64,000 nt of DNA, from contig NZ_JACZCS010000018.1 in assembly GCF_014904745.1 (NCBI RefSeq), forward strand, positions 1 to 64,000, in the 5' to 3' direction. Position 1 is the stretch's first letter; each line of letters opens with the position of its first letter. Positions 26,646-37,327 of this stretch are shown here, in pieces. The notes under the pieces are model-generated. The model did no database searches. It saw nothing but the letters and a program-made list of their open reading frames with translations, and had not been told where the DNA came from. Source of the stretch: Oricola nitratireducens (lineage in GTDB: Bacteria > Pseudomonadota > Alphaproteobacteria > Rhizobiales > Rhizobiaceae). The position numbers and the translations under genes were made by a program.

Positions 26646-27722
26646 ATGACCAAGGCCTCAAACCCAACGAAGCTCCGAATTGCCGTGCTCTTCGGCGGGC
26701 GATCCGCCGAACACGACGTGTCGGTGCTTTCGGCGACGAACGTGATGCGCGCTCTGGATCCGGCCAGATATGACGCGGTGCCCGTCTTCATCACCCGCGA
26801 CGGAAAGTGGCTTTTGAGCTCGTTCGCGGACGGCGAATTGTCGAAGCCGGAGAACGGGAGCGAGGTCTGCCTCGTCCCCGGCGGAGGCGGGCGGATGATC
26901 GCGATCGCGCCCGGCGGCGACGCCCGCGACGTGGCAAAGATCGACATCCTGTTTCCCGTCCTACACGGCATGCACGGCGAGGACGGCTCGGTGCAGGGAC
27001 TTGCCGAAGTCGCCGGCGTGCCGCTTGCCGGATGCGGCATCCTCGGCTCGGCGGTCGCGCTCGACAAGGATATCGCCAAGCGGCTGCTCGACGCGGCGGG
27101 TCTGGCCACGGCGCGCTCGATCACCATTCGCCAGTCCGCCCCGCCCTCCTTCGCCGATCTCGAAAGCGCGCTCGGACTGCCGGTCTTCATCAAGCCGGCG
27201 CGGCAGGGATCGTCGGTCGGCGTCAGCAAGGTGGCGACGGAAGGCGAATTCGAGGCTGCGCTCGCAGAGGGCTTCAGGCATGACCGCAAGCTGCTCGCCG
27301 AGGAGTTCATCGCCGGCCGCGAGATCGAATGCAGCGTTCTGGAGGATGCGGCCGGCGGGCTGTTCGTCTCGCGCCCGGGCGAAATCGTGCCGGCGGAGAG
27401 CCACGGCTTCTACAGCTACGACGCGAAATATGTCGACGAAAGCGGTGCGGTGCTGAAGGTGCCGGCGGAGCTGCCGCAGGAGATCGAGAGCCGCCTCCGC
27501 GAGATCGCCGGAAACGCGTTCAGAGCGACCGGTTGCGACGGCATGGCGCGCGTCGATTTCTTCGTCACGGCCGACCTTCGGCTTCTCGTCAACGAAATCA
27601 ACACGATCCCGGGCTTCACCGATATCTCGATGTATTCCAAGGCGATGGCGGCAAGCGGCGTCAGCTATCCCGAAATCATCGACCGGCTGGTGGCACACGG
27701 GCTCGCAAGAGCGGGCCGGTGA
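26646..27722 (+). CDS. ddl: D-alanine--D-alanine ligase
   Basis: The 358-residue ATP-grasp enzyme joins two D-Ala for peptidoglycan. The N-terminal FGGRSAEHDVSVLSA, central PVLHGMHGEDGSVQG, ATP-grasp loop PARQGSSVGVSKV and C-terminal LLVNEINTIPGFT motifs are all present. The start is the ATG at 26646; the frame is open upstream but without family resemblance. It stands outside a division/cell-wall cluster, as the ddlA-type copies do in rhizobia. It converges with rnhA. Confidence 0.95.
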   Translation: MTKASNPTKLRIAVLFGGRSAEHDVSVLSATNVMRALDPARYDAVPVFITRDGKWLLSSFADGELSKPENGSEVCLVPGGGGRMIAIAPGGDARDVAKIDILFPVLHGMHGEDGSVQGLAEVAGVPLAGCGILGSAVALDKDIAKRLLDAAGLATARSITIRQSAPPSFADLESALGLPVFIKPARQGSSVGVSKVATEGEFEAALAEGFRHDRKLLAEEFIAGREIECSVLEDAAGGLFVSRPGEIVPAESHGFYSYDAKYVDESGAVLKVPAELPQEIESRLREIAGNAFRATGCDGMARVDFFVTADLRLLVNEINTIPGFTDISMYSKAMAASGVSYPEIIDRLVAHGLARAGR

Positions 27723-27725
27723 GAC

Positions 27726-27750
27726 CCGGCGGGAACGCCGGTTATTTCTT
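27726..27750 (+). terminator. Terminator-like hairpin after ddl
   Basis: CCGGCG (27726-27731) and CGCCGG (27736-27741) form a 6-bp stem with a GGAA tetraloop, followed by TTATTTCTT. It sits between the ddl stop and the convergent rnhA stop. Confidence 0.5.
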
Positions 27751-28200
27751 GAACGGCTTCATGCCCTCGCGCGCCAGTTCGTCGGCGCGCTCGTTTTCCG
27801 GATGGCCGGCATGGCCCTTGATCCAGTTCCACTTGATCTCGTGGCGGCGCGACAGCTCGTCGAGTTCCTGCCAGAGTTCGGCGTTCTTGACCGGTTTCCT
27901 GGCCGCCGTCTTCCAGCCATTGCGCTTCCAGCCATGGATCCAGCCGGAAATGCCGTCCTTGACGTAGGAGGAGTCCGTGTAGAGCTCGACGCGGTGCGGA
28001 CCGCCCTTCAGCGCCTCCAGCGCGCGGATCGCCGCCAGCAGCTCCATGCGGTTGTTGGTCGTCTCCGCCTCGCCGCCTTTCAGCTCCTTCTCGGTGCCGT
28101 TCCAGCGCAGGATCGCGCCCCAGCCGCCCGGCCCCGGATTGCCCGAGCAGGCACCGTCGGTGAAGATCTCGATCGTCTTGGTTTGCGCCATGTCCGCCAT
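27742..28200 (-). CDS. rnhA: Ribonuclease HI
   Basis: The 152-residue protein degrades the RNA strand of RNA-DNA hybrids. The four catalytic acids sit in their usual motifs: [16 protein letters not shown] (D), [10 protein letters not shown] (E), [11 protein letters not shown] (D) and the C-terminal [15 protein letters not shown] (D). A basic KRNGWKT segment corresponds to the substrate-binding handle. The start ATG overlaps the thrB stop (TGATG); a second ATG lies three codons in. Confidence 0.97.
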   Translation of the reverse strand: MADMAQTKTIEIFTDGACSGNPGPGGWGAILRWNGTEKELKGGEAETTNNRMELLAAIRALEALKGGPHRVELYTDSSYVKDGISGWIHGWKRNGWKTAARKPVKNAELWQELDELSRRHEIKWNWIKGHAGHPENERADELAREGMKPFKK

Positions 28201-29162
28201 CAGTCGAGCCCGTATTCGCTGGCCGCGCGGATGGCGCGGTGGAAGCGCATCCTGGCGAGATATTCGAGCGGATCCTTCTTGACGACCAGCGACCCTTCCG
28301 GGGTCATCACCCAGTCGTAGAGGCGCGTCAGCATGAAGCGCATTGCGGCGCCGGCCGCGAGAATCGGCAGCGCCGCCATCTCGGCGTCCGACAGCGGGCG
28401 CACGGCATTGTAGGCGTTCAGCAGCGCGCGGCCCTTGGTGATGTTGAAGGCGTGGTCGCGTTCGAAGCACCAGGCGTTGAGGCAGACCGCGATGTCATAG
28501 GCGAGCGCGTCGTTGCAGGCGAAATAGAAGTCGATGAAGCCGGACAGCCTGTCGCCGAGGAAAAAGACATTGTCCGGAAACAGGTCGGCATGGATGACGC
28601 CCTCGGGCAGGTCGCGCGGCCACTCAGCCTCCAGCCTGTCGAGCAGCGCTTCCGTTTCGGGGCGCAGCGCCGCGTCGATGGCGTCGGCATGGTCGCGCGA
28701 TTTCTCCCACAGCGGCCGCCAGTCGCCGATCGTCAGGCCGTTGCGGCGCGTCAACGCGAAGTCCTCGCCCGCCAGGTGCATTTCGGCGAGGCCGCGGCCA
28801 ACCTCGGCGCAGTGCTGCGGCTGCGGGCGGCGCAGCCAGATGCCTTCCAGAAAGGTCACCATCGCGGCAGGCCGGCCGGCGAGTTCGCCGAGCATCGCCC
28901 CGTCGCGACGGTGCACCGGCAGCGGGCACGAGACGCCGCGCTCGGCGAGATGCTGCATCAGGCCGAGGAAGAACGGCAGGTCGTCCCGGTTCACGCGCTT
29001 TTCGTAAAGCGTAAGGATGTACTGGCCGGCCGTGGTGTGGACCATGAAATTGGAATTTTCGACACCCTCGGCAATGCCGCGATAGGATTGCAGCGCGCCG
29101 ACGTCATATTGTTCCAGGAACGCGCCGAGTTCGGCTTCCGTGATGTCGGTGTAGACGGCCAT
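28200..29162 (-). CDS. thrB: Homoserine kinase (ThrB type II, APH fold)
   Basis: The 320-residue protein phosphorylates homoserine, the step before threonine synthase. It belongs to the aminoglycoside-phosphotransferase-like type, not the GHMP type. Visible landmarks are [22 protein letters not shown] at the N-lobe, the catalytic [13 protein letters not shown] (HxD...N) and [11 protein letters not shown] (metal-binding Asp). It is coupled to rnhA by a TGATG overlap and lies three nt after ispH, an order typical of rhizobia. Confidence 0.95.
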   Translation of the reverse strand: MAVYTDITEAELGAFLEQYDVGALQSYRGIAEGVENSNFMVHTTAGQYILTLYEKRVNRDDLPFFLGLMQHLAERGVSCPLPVHRRDGAMLGELAGRPAAMVTFLEGIWLRRPQPQHCAEVGRGLAEMHLAGEDFALTRRNGLTIGDWRPLWEKSRDHADAIDAALRPETEALLDRLEAEWPRDLPEGVIHADLFPDNVFFLGDRLSGFIDFYFACNDALAYDIAVCLNAWCFERDHAFNITKGRALLNAYNAVRPLSDAEMAALPILAAGAAMRFMLTRLYDWVMTPEGSLVVKKDPLEYLARMRFHRAIRAASEYGLD

Positions 29163-29165
29163 GGA

Positions 29166-30176
29166 TCAGTCGCCCGCCCCCTTGAGGAAGGCCATGTCCG
29201 AAACGGCGAGCCCGGTGTCGCGCAGGTCGCGCATGACGGGGAAGTTCTCGGTCTCCTCGACGGTCATCGCGATATCGACGGTGACGTCGAACCGGTCGCG
29301 GAAGGCGTCGACGATCTCCTGGACAACGATCTCAGGCGCCGAGGCGCCGGCGGAGACGCCGATCGTCGTGATGCCCTGCATGCCCTCCCAGTCGATTTCC
29401 CCGGCACGCTGGACAAGCACGGCGTCGGCCGCGCCGTGGCGCTTGGCGACCTCGACGAGACGGCGCGAATTCGACGAGTTCGGCGCGCCGACGACCAGGA
29501 ACATGTCGGTTCCGGGCGCAGCCATCTTGACCGCCTCCTGGCGGTTCGTGGTGGCGTAACAGATCGATTCCGAGGACGGCGCGGTCAGTTTCGGAAAGCG
29601 GCTCTCGAGTGCCGCGATGATGTCGGCGGTGTCGTCGACGGACAGCGTCGTCTGCGTCACATAGCCCAGCTGAGCCTCGTCGGGAACCACGAGACCCGCC
29701 ACCTGCTCGACCGTCTCGACCAGCGTTACGGACCCCTCGGGAAGCTGCCCCATCGTGCCGACGACCTCCGGGTGGCCGGCATGGCCGATCAGCAGCACGT
29801 GGCGGCCGAGGCGCTGGTGGCGCATCGCCTGCTTGTGCACCTTGGAGACGAGCGGACATGTCGCGTCGAGATAGAACATGTGCCGGTTTTCGGCATCGGC
29901 CGGCACCGACTTCGGCACGCCATGGGCGGAGAAGACGACCGGCTTGTCCTTGTGTTCCGCCGGGATGTCGGAGAGTTCCTTGACGAAGACCGCGCCGCGC
30001 GCGCGCAAGCCGTCGACGACGAAGCGGTTGTGCACGATCTCGTGGCGGACATAGACCGGCGCGCCGTATTTCTTCAGCGCCAGCACGACGATCTGAATCG
30101 CCCGGTCGACACCGGCGCAAAACCCGCGCGGTTCGCACAGACGGATGGTCAGCGGAGGCTTCTGGGAAATGTTCAT
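29166..30176 (-). CDS. ispH: 4-hydroxy-3-methylbut-2-enyl diphosphate reductase
   Basis: The 336-residue protein catalyses the last step of the MEP isoprenoid pathway, making IPP and DMAPP. The three [4Fe-4S] cysteines are in [11 protein letters not shown] (C20), [11 protein letters not shown] and [18 protein letters not shown] and [11 protein letters not shown] are further conserved substrate-binding segments. The ATG at 30176 was preferred over an upstream extension with no family resemblance. It leads the ispH-thrB-rnhA unit downstream of the cytochrome oxidase genes. Confidence 0.96.
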   Translation of the reverse strand: MNISQKPPLTIRLCEPRGFCAGVDRAIQIVVLALKKYGAPVYVRHEIVHNRFVVDGLRARGAVFVKELSDIPAEHKDKPVVFSAHGVPKSVPADAENRHMFYLDATCPLVSKVHKQAMRHQRLGRHVLLIGHAGHPEVVGTMGQLPEGSVTLVETVEQVAGLVVPDEAQLGYVTQTTLSVDDTADIIAALESRFPKLTAPSSESICYATTNRQEAVKMAAPGTDMFLVVGAPNSSNSRRLVEVAKRHGAADAVLVQRAGEIDWEGMQGITTIGVSAGASAPEIVVQEIVDAFRDRFDVTVDIAMTVEETENFPVMRDLRDTGLAVSDMAFLKGAGD

Positions 30177-30286
30177 TTGAATGTCCCGGTTCGTTGCCGA
30201 TTTGGAAGTCGCGGCCGGAGAAGTCAAGCCGGGCGCGTAGCTAGCGCCGCTTGTCACCGTCGATATTCGCGCCGGGCGGCGGGCGC

Positions 30287-31036
30287 TCAGTTGCGCAGCC
30301 GGCGCCAGATCATCAGACCGGAGATCACGAAGAGAACGGCAGCCAGCCCGTACCATGTCACGGCGTATTGCAGATGGTTGTTCGGCAGGTCGATGATCGT
30401 CACACCGCCGATCGGCAGTTTCGCCGGATCGGGATACGGACCGGCATCGATGAAGACCGGCAGGACGGTTTCGCCGCCGAGCCCCGCCGCCGCCGTCATC
30501 GCGGCGAGATCCTTCCAGTAATACTCGTTCTTCGCCGGGACGTTGTCGGGAACCAGAAAGGACGGTTTGGCGGCCAGCGGCAGGCGCGCCAGTCCGGAGA
30601 TCTGCTGCGGCCCCTGCGGCTGGCTGTCCGGCCGGCTGGCCGGATCCTTGCGGTCATAGGGCACGAAACCGCGATTGACGAAGACGACGTCTCCGCCGCC
30701 GGTGCGCAGCGGCGCATAGACGTTCCAGCCCGACGCGCCGTTCCACGTCGACAGGACGTGTTCCTCGACGCCGGGTATGAAGCTGCCGCCGACCGTCACC
30801 GGGAGATATTCGATGTCTTCGCCCGCCGTTTTGCGGGCCAGCGCGTCCGCCAGCGGAACCGGATCGGAATGGATGCGCTGGTCGATCGTCGCCAGAAGAT
30901 TTCCCTTCCAGGCGAGCCTGCGCACCTGCCAGTTGCCGAGCGAGACGAGGATGGCGAGCGCGACCAGCGTCGCCACGACGAGAGCCCAGGGGAAGCCCTT
31001 CGTCTTTTCCTTTGCAGCGGTTTGCGCGTTCAACAC
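30287..31036 (-). CDS. SURF1 family cytochrome oxidase biogenesis protein
   Basis: The 249-residue protein starts at GTG (31036), with a GGGAG Shine-Dalgarno four nt before it. It has one membrane helix near the N-terminus ([17 protein letters not shown]) and one at the C-terminus ([16 protein letters not shown]), the SURF1 hairpin topology. [21 protein letters not shown] and [16 protein letters not shown] are the family motifs. SURF1 helps insert haem a into subunit I. A terminator-like hairpin separates it from ctaE. Confidence 0.94.
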   Translation of the reverse strand: MLNAQTAAKEKTKGFPWALVVATLVALAILVSLGNWQVRRLAWKGNLLATIDQRIHSDPVPLADALARKTAGEDIEYLPVTVGGSFIPGVEEHVLSTWNGASGWNVYAPLRTGGGDVVFVNRGFVPYDRKDPASRPDSQPQGPQQISGLARLPLAAKPSFLVPDNVPAKNEYYWKDLAAMTAAAGLGGETVLPVFIDAGPYPDPAKLPIGGVTIIDLPNNHLQYAVTWYGLAAVLFVISGLMIWRRLRN

Positions 31037-31044
31037 AGTCTCCC

Positions 31045-31078
31045 AAAAAGCGAAGGGGCGATCGTGACGACCGCCCCT
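31045..31078 (-). terminator. Terminator-like hairpin between ctaE and SURF1
   Basis: On the minus strand AGGGGCG and CGCCCCT (31078-31072 and 31060-31054) form a 7-bp stem. TTCG, C and a five-T run (31049-31045) follow. It lies just upstream of the SURF1 Shine-Dalgarno, so it could terminate or attenuate transcription from the oxidase genes. Confidence 0.5.
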
Positions 31079-31103
31079 CCGGTTTGTTTCGATCTGGCCC
31101 GGA

Positions 31104-31982
31104 TCAGCCGTGCGCGATCGGCGCGCCCCAGGAACCCCAGACATAGATCGAGAAGAACAGGAACAGCCACACGACGTCGACGAAGTGCCAGTACCAGGCG
31201 GCCGCCTCGAAGCCGAAATGCTGTTTCGGCGTGAAGTCGCCGGCCATGGCGCGCAGCAGGCAGACGATCAGGAAGATCGTGCCGACCAGCACGTGGAAGC
31301 CGTGGAATCCCGTCGCCATGAAGAAGGTCGCGCCGTAGAGCGATCCGGAGAAGGCGAACGGTGCGTGGGCGTATTCGTAAGCCTGCACGCTGGTGAACAG
31401 CATGCCGAGCGCGACGGTGAGCGCGAGACCCCATTTCAGGCCGGAACGGTCGCCATGCAGCAGGGCGTGGTGTGCCCAGGTGACGGTTGTGCCCGAGAGC
31501 AGCAGGATCACGGTGTTGTAGAGCGGCAGGTGCAGCGGATCGAGGACCTCCAGGCCCTTGGGCGGCCAGGTGCCGCCGGTATAGGCAAGACGGGCGACCT
31601 CGTTGGCCTGGTCGTAGAAAAGGCTGGCGTCGAAGACGGCCCAGAACCAGGCGACGAAGAACATCACCTCGGAGGCGATGAACATGATCATGCCGTAGCG
31701 CAGGTGAAGCGAAACGACCTTGGTGTGATGGCCCTGATGAGCTTCCTTGATGGTGTCGCCCCACCAGCCGAACATGGTGTAGAGCACGGTCAGCAGGCCG
31801 ATGAAGAACAGCCACGGATTGGACAGCGGAATGCCGAGCAGGGCGAATTCGTTGCCCTTCAGCGCCTGCATCCAGCCGATACCGCCGATCGCCATCAGCA
31901 GCGCGCCGATCGAGCCGAAGAGCGGCCACGGGCTCGGATCGATGATATGATAATCATGATGTTTGGTGTGTGCGTCGGCCAT
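31104..31982 (-). CDS. ctaE: Cytochrome c oxidase subunit III
   Basis: The 292-residue protein has about seven membrane helices and family motifs MFGWWGDTIKEAHQGHHT, FFVAWFWAVFDASL, TVTWAHHAL, GFHGFHVLVGTIFL and a C-terminal WYWHFVDVVWLFLF. It is part of the aa3-type proton-pumping oxidase in the inner membrane. The gene follows ctaG by 15 nt. In many Hyphomicrobiales a DUF983 gene comes next; here none is present before SURF1. Confidence 0.97.
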   Translation of the reverse strand: MADAHTKHHDYHIIDPSPWPLFGSIGALLMAIGGIGWMQALKGNEFALLGIPLSNPWLFFIGLLTVLYTMFGWWGDTIKEAHQGHHTKVVSLHLRYGMIMFIASEVMFFVAWFWAVFDASLFYDQANEVARLAYTGGTWPPKGLEVLDPLHLPLYNTVILLLSGTTVTWAHHALLHGDRSGLKWGLALTVALGMLFTSVQAYEYAHAPFAFSGSLYGATFFMATGFHGFHVLVGTIFLIVCLLRAMAGDFTPKQHFGFEAAAWYWHFVDVVWLFLFFSIYVWGSWGAPIAHG

Positions 31983-31997
31983 ATGGCTATCCCCGGT

Positions 31998-32606
31998 TTA
32001 TTGTATCGTTTTCTTAACGTCGCCGTCCGTGACTGATTGCGCAACGGGCTTGGGATCGTCAACAGGAAAGAGTGTGTAGGACAGGGTGATCGTGGATATG
32101 TCCTTCAGTTCGGGCACATTCACGATGTCCGGATCGATGAAGAAGACGACCGGCATGTCCTTCTCCTCGCCCGGTTTCAGCGTCTGCTCGGTGAAGCAGA
32201 AGCACTGGATCTTGTTGAAATAGGCGCCGGCCTGCTGCGGGGTGACGTTAAACGCCGCCGTTCCCGTCTCGCTGTGGCTGGCCATGTTTTTCGCCCAGTA
32301 GGCGATCTGGGTCGATTCGCCGATCTTCATGGTTACGCTGCGCTGCTCGGGCCTGAACTTCCAGTTGATACCCGGGCTGGTATTGGCGTCGAAGCGCACG
32401 GTGATCGTCTTGTCGAGGACCACGCCCGTCGGCGCGTTGACGCGCTGCGTCGTGCCGCCATAGCCGGTGACCTGGCAGAAAATCTTGTAGAGCGGGACCG
32501 AGGCGTAGGCCATCCCGATCATGCCGACGAAGACGCCGAGGCAGATCGAGGCAATGAGCCCGTTCCTGCGCCCCTGGTTCACCGTCTTCTTCGTTTCCGT
32601 CGTCAT
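31998..32606 (-). CDS. ctaG: Cytochrome c oxidase assembly protein CtaG (Cox11 type)
   Basis: The 202-residue protein has a single N-terminal membrane helix (GLIASICLGVFVGMIGMAYASV) and a periplasmic domain that delivers copper to the CuB site of subunit I. The copper-binding CFCF motif is present in KIQCFCFTEQTL, and the PLYKIFCQVTGYGGTTQ segment is the Cox11 signature with its third cysteine. It sits between coxF and ctaE. Confidence 0.96.
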   Translation of the reverse strand: MTTETKKTVNQGRRNGLIASICLGVFVGMIGMAYASVPLYKIFCQVTGYGGTTQRVNAPTGVVLDKTITVRFDANTSPGINWKFRPEQRSVTMKIGESTQIAYWAKNMASHSETGTAAFNVTPQQAGAYFNKIQCFCFTEQTLKPGEEKDMPVVFFIDPDIVNVPELKDISTITLSYTLFPVDDPKPVAQSVTDGDVKKTIQ

Positions 32607-32619
32607 TCGCGCTTCATCC

Positions 32620-32790
32620 CTACATTGGCCGGCTGAACAATGCGCCGCCCATTTTCGCCCACGATCCGACATAGACGATGATGACGAAGGCGGCTAGAAC
32701 CAGCCCGATCGCGACGGACCGGCGGCGCTGCGCCTTCTTCTGCGCTTTGGTCATTTCGACCAGTTCCGGCTTGTTGTCGACCATCGCCAT
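32620..32790 (-). CDS. Small CoxF-like membrane protein of the oxidase locus
   Basis: This 56-residue gene starts at an ATG overlapping the ctaB stop (TGATG). It has a basic, coiled N-terminal part (MTKAQKKAQRRRSVAIG) and a single membrane helix (LVLAAFVIIVYVGSWAK). Small CoxF-type proteins occur at this exact place between ctaB and ctaG in rhizobial oxidase loci; the role is unknown. The coding call rests on position, coupling and topology. Confidence 0.85.
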   Translation of the reverse strand: MAMVDNKPELVEMTKAQKKAQRRRSVAIGLVLAAFVIIVYVGSWAKMGGALFSRPM

Positions 32791-33719
32791 CACCCCGCGA
32801 GCGCCATGGATACGAGCGCCTCGGCGAGCATCACCGAGAACAGCGCGGCAAGGTAGACGAGCGAAAAGCCGAACATCTTCTTGGCCGGGACCATCGTCGC
32901 GTCGCCGTCCTCCATGCGCCAGACGGCAACGGCATGGCGGAGGAAATTGGCGCCGAGCACGATCGCCGTCACGCCATAGGCGGGACCGGCAAACCCGAGC
33001 GGCCACGGCGCCGCGGCGACCGTCACCAGAACTGCGGAATAGAGGAGTATCTGGAGCTTGGTGTGGCGCTCGCCGGCGACGTTGGGCAGCATCGGCACGT
33101 TGGCCATGTCGTAGTCGCGCAGCTTGAACAGGGCCAGCGCCCAGAAATGCGGCGGTGTCCACAGGAAGATGATCAGGAACAGGATCACGCTTTCGACGCT
33201 GACCGAGCCGGTCACCGCGGCCCAGCCGATCATCGGCGGGAAAGCACCGGCAGCGCCGCCGATAACGATGTTCTGCGGCGTCGAGCGCTTCAGCCACATC
33301 GTGTAGACGACGGCGTAGAAGAAGATCGTGAAGGCTAGCAGCCCGCCCGCGACCCAGTTGGTCAGCGTGCCGAGCGTCAGGACAGAGAAGACCGACAGCG
33401 TCAAGCCGAAGGCCAGCGCCTCGCCGCGGGTCACCTTGCCGGTGGGGATCGGGCGCTTGGCCGTGCGCGTCATCACGGCGTCGATATCGGCGTCGTACCA
33501 CATGTTGAGGGCGCCGGAGGCGCCGCCGCCGACGGCGATGGCGAGGATGGCGATCAGCGCGGTCATCGGATGAATGTGCGCCGGTGCCAGTACCATGCCG
33601 ACAAAGGCCGTGAACACGACGAGCGACATCACGCGCGGCTTGAGAAGCGCGAAATAATCCCCGGGCAGAGCCTCGGAGACCAGCGTTTCATTGCTTTCGA
33701 TGTTTTCGACTAACGCCAT
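32790..33719 (-). CDS. ctaB: Protoheme IX farnesyltransferase (haem O synthase)
   Basis: The 309-residue polytopic UbiA-family prenyltransferase converts haem b to haem o for the oxidase. Conserved motifs are [17 protein letters not shown], the Asp-rich [21 protein letters not shown] (binding the prenyl diphosphate through Mg2+), and the second loop [12 protein letters not shown] with [14 protein letters not shown]. It lies 114 nt downstream of ctaD, and the gap carries a strong stem-loop. Confidence 0.96.
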   Translation of the reverse strand: MALVENIESNETLVSEALPGDYFALLKPRVMSLVVFTAFVGMVLAPAHIHPMTALIAILAIAVGGGASGALNMWYDADIDAVMTRTAKRPIPTGKVTRGEALAFGLTLSVFSVLTLGTLTNWVAGGLLAFTIFFYAVVYTMWLKRSTPQNIVIGGAAGAFPPMIGWAAVTGSVSVESVILFLIIFLWTPPHFWALALFKLRDYDMANVPMLPNVAGERHTKLQILLYSAVLVTVAAAPWPLGFAGPAYGVTAIVLGANFLRHAVAVWRMEDGDATMVPAKKMFGFSLVYLAALFSVMLAEALVSMALAG

Positions 33720-33780
33720 GCTGTCTTTGCCAGGCCCATCCCGGGCCGTTGTTCGGGCCCCAAGCGGGCCTTTGATGCTC

Positions 33781-33808
33781 GCTGCCCGGGAACGATCACC
33801 CGGGCAGC
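33781..33808 (-). promoter_or_regulatory. Perfect stem-loop between ctaD and ctaB
   Basis: A perfect 10-bp inverted repeat (33781-33790 and 33799-33808, arms GCTGCCCGGG/CCCGGGCAGC) has an 8-nt loop. On the minus strand no T-tract follows it, so it looks like an mRNA-stabilising or attenuating hairpin rather than a full terminator. It could allow more ctaD than ctaB product. Confidence 0.6.
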
Positions 33809-33833
33809 ATTTTCCGATGTCAGGTGCCGCCTC

Positions 33834-35492
<1,659 letters not shown>

Positions 35493-35524
35493 TTACATGC
35501 TCCTCAAAAGTTTTCCCGGTCCGC

Positions 35525-36421
35525 TTATTCGGCGGAGGCCAGCTTCTGCTGCGATTCGATCGCAGCCATCAGCTGCTTGTTGGCGACGCCGACATCCTCG
35601 AGCGCAGCCGCATGCCACTTGTCGTATTGTTCCTTCGAAACCGCGCGCACGGCGATCGGCATGAAGGCGTGGTCCTTGCCGCACAGTTCCGAGCACTGGC
35701 CGTAATAGATGCCTTCCTTGTCGACGCGGAACCAGGTCTCGTTGAGGCGGCCCGGGACGGCGTCCATCTTCACGCCAAAGGCGGGCATCGCCCAGGAATG
35801 CAGCACGTCGCCGGCGGTGACCAGCAGGCGCACGGTCGTGTCGACCGGAACGACGATCTCGTTGTCGACGGCGAGCAGGCGCGGATAGACGGCCTTGTCT
35901 TCCTTGCCGTATTCGGCGCGATCCGCGTCGCGAAGCATATAGGCGTCAAAGGAGACGTCCTCGGCCTGGTCGCCCTGGTATTCGTAGCCCCAATACCACT
36001 GGTTGCCGGTCGCCTTGATGGTGAGGCCGGGCTCGCCGGGAGGCGTGTACTGCGCGGTCAGGAGCTGGAAGGACGGCACCGCGAACATCAGCAGGACCAA
36101 CACCGGACCGATGGTCCAGATGATTTCGATCATCGTGTTGTGGCTGACGCGCGACGGCGTCGGATTGGAGCGCTTGTTGAAGCGTACAATGACGTAAAGA
36201 AGCAAGCCAAGGACCAGCAACACGATCGGGATCAGGAACCAGAGCGTGTATTCCTCGAACCAGCGGATTTCGCGCATGATGCCGGTGCCGGCGGGCTGCA
36301 GATCGACCTGCCAGGGCATGGGCTGGGCAGCCGACGCGATGCCGGGCAGGATTACGGATGCGGTGGAAACAACGCCTGAGAGCCAGGCCATCTTTTTCAG
36401 CACGTTCTTACTCCCAATCAT
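35525..36421 (-). CDS. ctaC: Cytochrome c oxidase subunit II
   Basis: The 298-residue protein has a signal peptide, two membrane helices (LWFLIPIVLLVLGLLLYVIV and IIWTIGPVLVLLMFAV) and a periplasmic cupredoxin domain. The binuclear CuA site is intact in GQCSELCGKDHAFMPI with an upstream histidine in LHSWAMPAFGVK. It accepts electrons from cytochrome c. The start could instead be the ATG ten codons in. An FNR/FixK-like palindrome lies 43 nt upstream. Confidence 0.97.
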   Translation of the reverse strand: MIGSKNVLKKMAWLSGVVSTASVILPGIASAAQPMPWQVDLQPAGTGIMREIRWFEEYTLWFLIPIVLLVLGLLLYVIVRFNKRSNPTPSRVSHNTMIEIIWTIGPVLVLLMFAVPSFQLLTAQYTPPGEPGLTIKATGNQWYWGYEYQGDQAEDVSFDAYMLRDADRAEYGKEDKAVYPRLLAVDNEIVVPVDTTVRLLVTAGDVLHSWAMPAFGVKMDAVPGRLNETWFRVDKEGIYYGQCSELCGKDHAFMPIAVRAVSKEQYDKWHAAALEDVGVANKQLMAAIESQQKLASAE

Positions 36422-36728
36422 GAGGCAGCCGTGTGCGCGACTGCGCCGGGCATGCGCCCGTCATTGACCTGTATCAATCATAGACCGCATTTTGAAGCAA
36501 CTGAAACGCAAGTCGAATCCATGCGTCATTTTTGCGCGCGGGCCGGTAGCCCGGCCATATTGCCGAATTCGCCTTTTGCCAAGCACCGGCGCGACAAAAA
36601 AGTACGCCGGCCATGATTTCGACGTGAAAGGATGTGTGAAGCGGTGCGCAACCCGCGTATCTTTTTTTCGCTACCCTGCGTAAGAAAGGTGCAATCCTGA
36701 TTCGAACCGTGAAACCGGTATCTGCCTT
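36422..36728. other. Divergent ctaC-ialB intergenic region
   Basis: These 307 nt, more A+T-rich than the flanking genes, separate the divergent ctaC and ialB genes and hold no convincing gene. They contain an FNR/FixK-type palindrome at 36464-36477 and two GANTC sites, the target of CcrM (36515-36519 and 36699-36703, the latter 25 nt from the ialB start). Promoters for both directions should lie here; I could not place them reliably. Confidence 0.7.
36464..36477. promoter_or_regulatory. FNR/FixK-type binding site upstream of ctaC
   Basis: TTGAC-CTGT-ATCAA matches the CRP/FNR-family consensus TTGAY-N4-RTCAA at every defined position. Its centre is about 49 nt upstream of the ctaC ATG. Oxygen-sensing FnrN/FixK regulators often adjust oxidase expression; whether this site activates or represses is inference. 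Confidence 0.65.
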
Positions 36729-37250
36729 ATGATCCAAAGAGCACGTCTCGCCATCGGAGCAGTCCCCCTCTTCGCCGCCATCCTTGCCGGACTGGTGCTG
36801 GCCCAGCCCGCCAGCGCCCAGCAGGGCGCCGTGCGCGCCACGCATGGCGCATGGTCGATCGTCTGCGACACGCCGCCCGGCGCCTCGTCCGAGCAATGCG
36901 TCCTGATGCAGAACGTGGTCGCCGCCGACCGCGAGGAGTTCGGCCTGTCGGTCGTCGTTCTCAAGACCGCCGACAAGAAGGCGCAGATCCTGCGCGTGCT
37001 GGCGCCGCTCGGCGTGCTGCTGCCGAACGGGCTCGGCCTCAATATCGACGGCAACGATATCGGCCGCGCCTATTTCGTGCGCTGCTTCACCGACGGTTGC
37101 TACGCCGAGGTGATTCTCGAGGATTCGCTGATCAAGAGCCTGTCGGAAGGCAAGACGGCGACCTTCTACGTCTTCCAGACGCCGGAAGAAGGCATCGGCA
37201 TCTCCGTCGACCTGAACGGATTCGCCGAAGGCTACAAGGCGCTGCCGTAA
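36729..37250 (+). CDS. IalB family (invasion-associated locus B) protein
   Basis: The 173-residue exported protein has a signal peptide ending at QPASAQ. The mature part fits the IalB family: GAWSIVCDTPPGASSEQCVLMQNV near the N-terminus, then LPNGLGLNIDGNDIGRAYFVRCFTDGCYAEV with paired cysteines, and a C-terminal FQTPEEGIGISVDL. IalB aids erythrocyte invasion in Bartonella; in free-living relatives its role is unknown. The family often neighbours tldD and ctaC, as here. Confidence 0.9.
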   Translation: MIQRARLAIGAVPLFAAILAGLVLAQPASAQQGAVRATHGAWSIVCDTPPGASSEQCVLMQNVVAADREEFGLSVVVLKTADKKAQILRVLAPLGVLLPNGLGLNIDGNDIGRAYFVRCFTDGCYAEVILEDSLIKSLSEGKTATFYVFQTPEEGIGISVDLNGFAEGYKALP

Positions 37251-37327
37251 TCGCGCGGCGCGGCGGCCAGACGGTTGCCGCCCGCCTCCCCGGCGCCTAC
37301 ATGAGTGTCCGAGAAAAAGGACACGCC

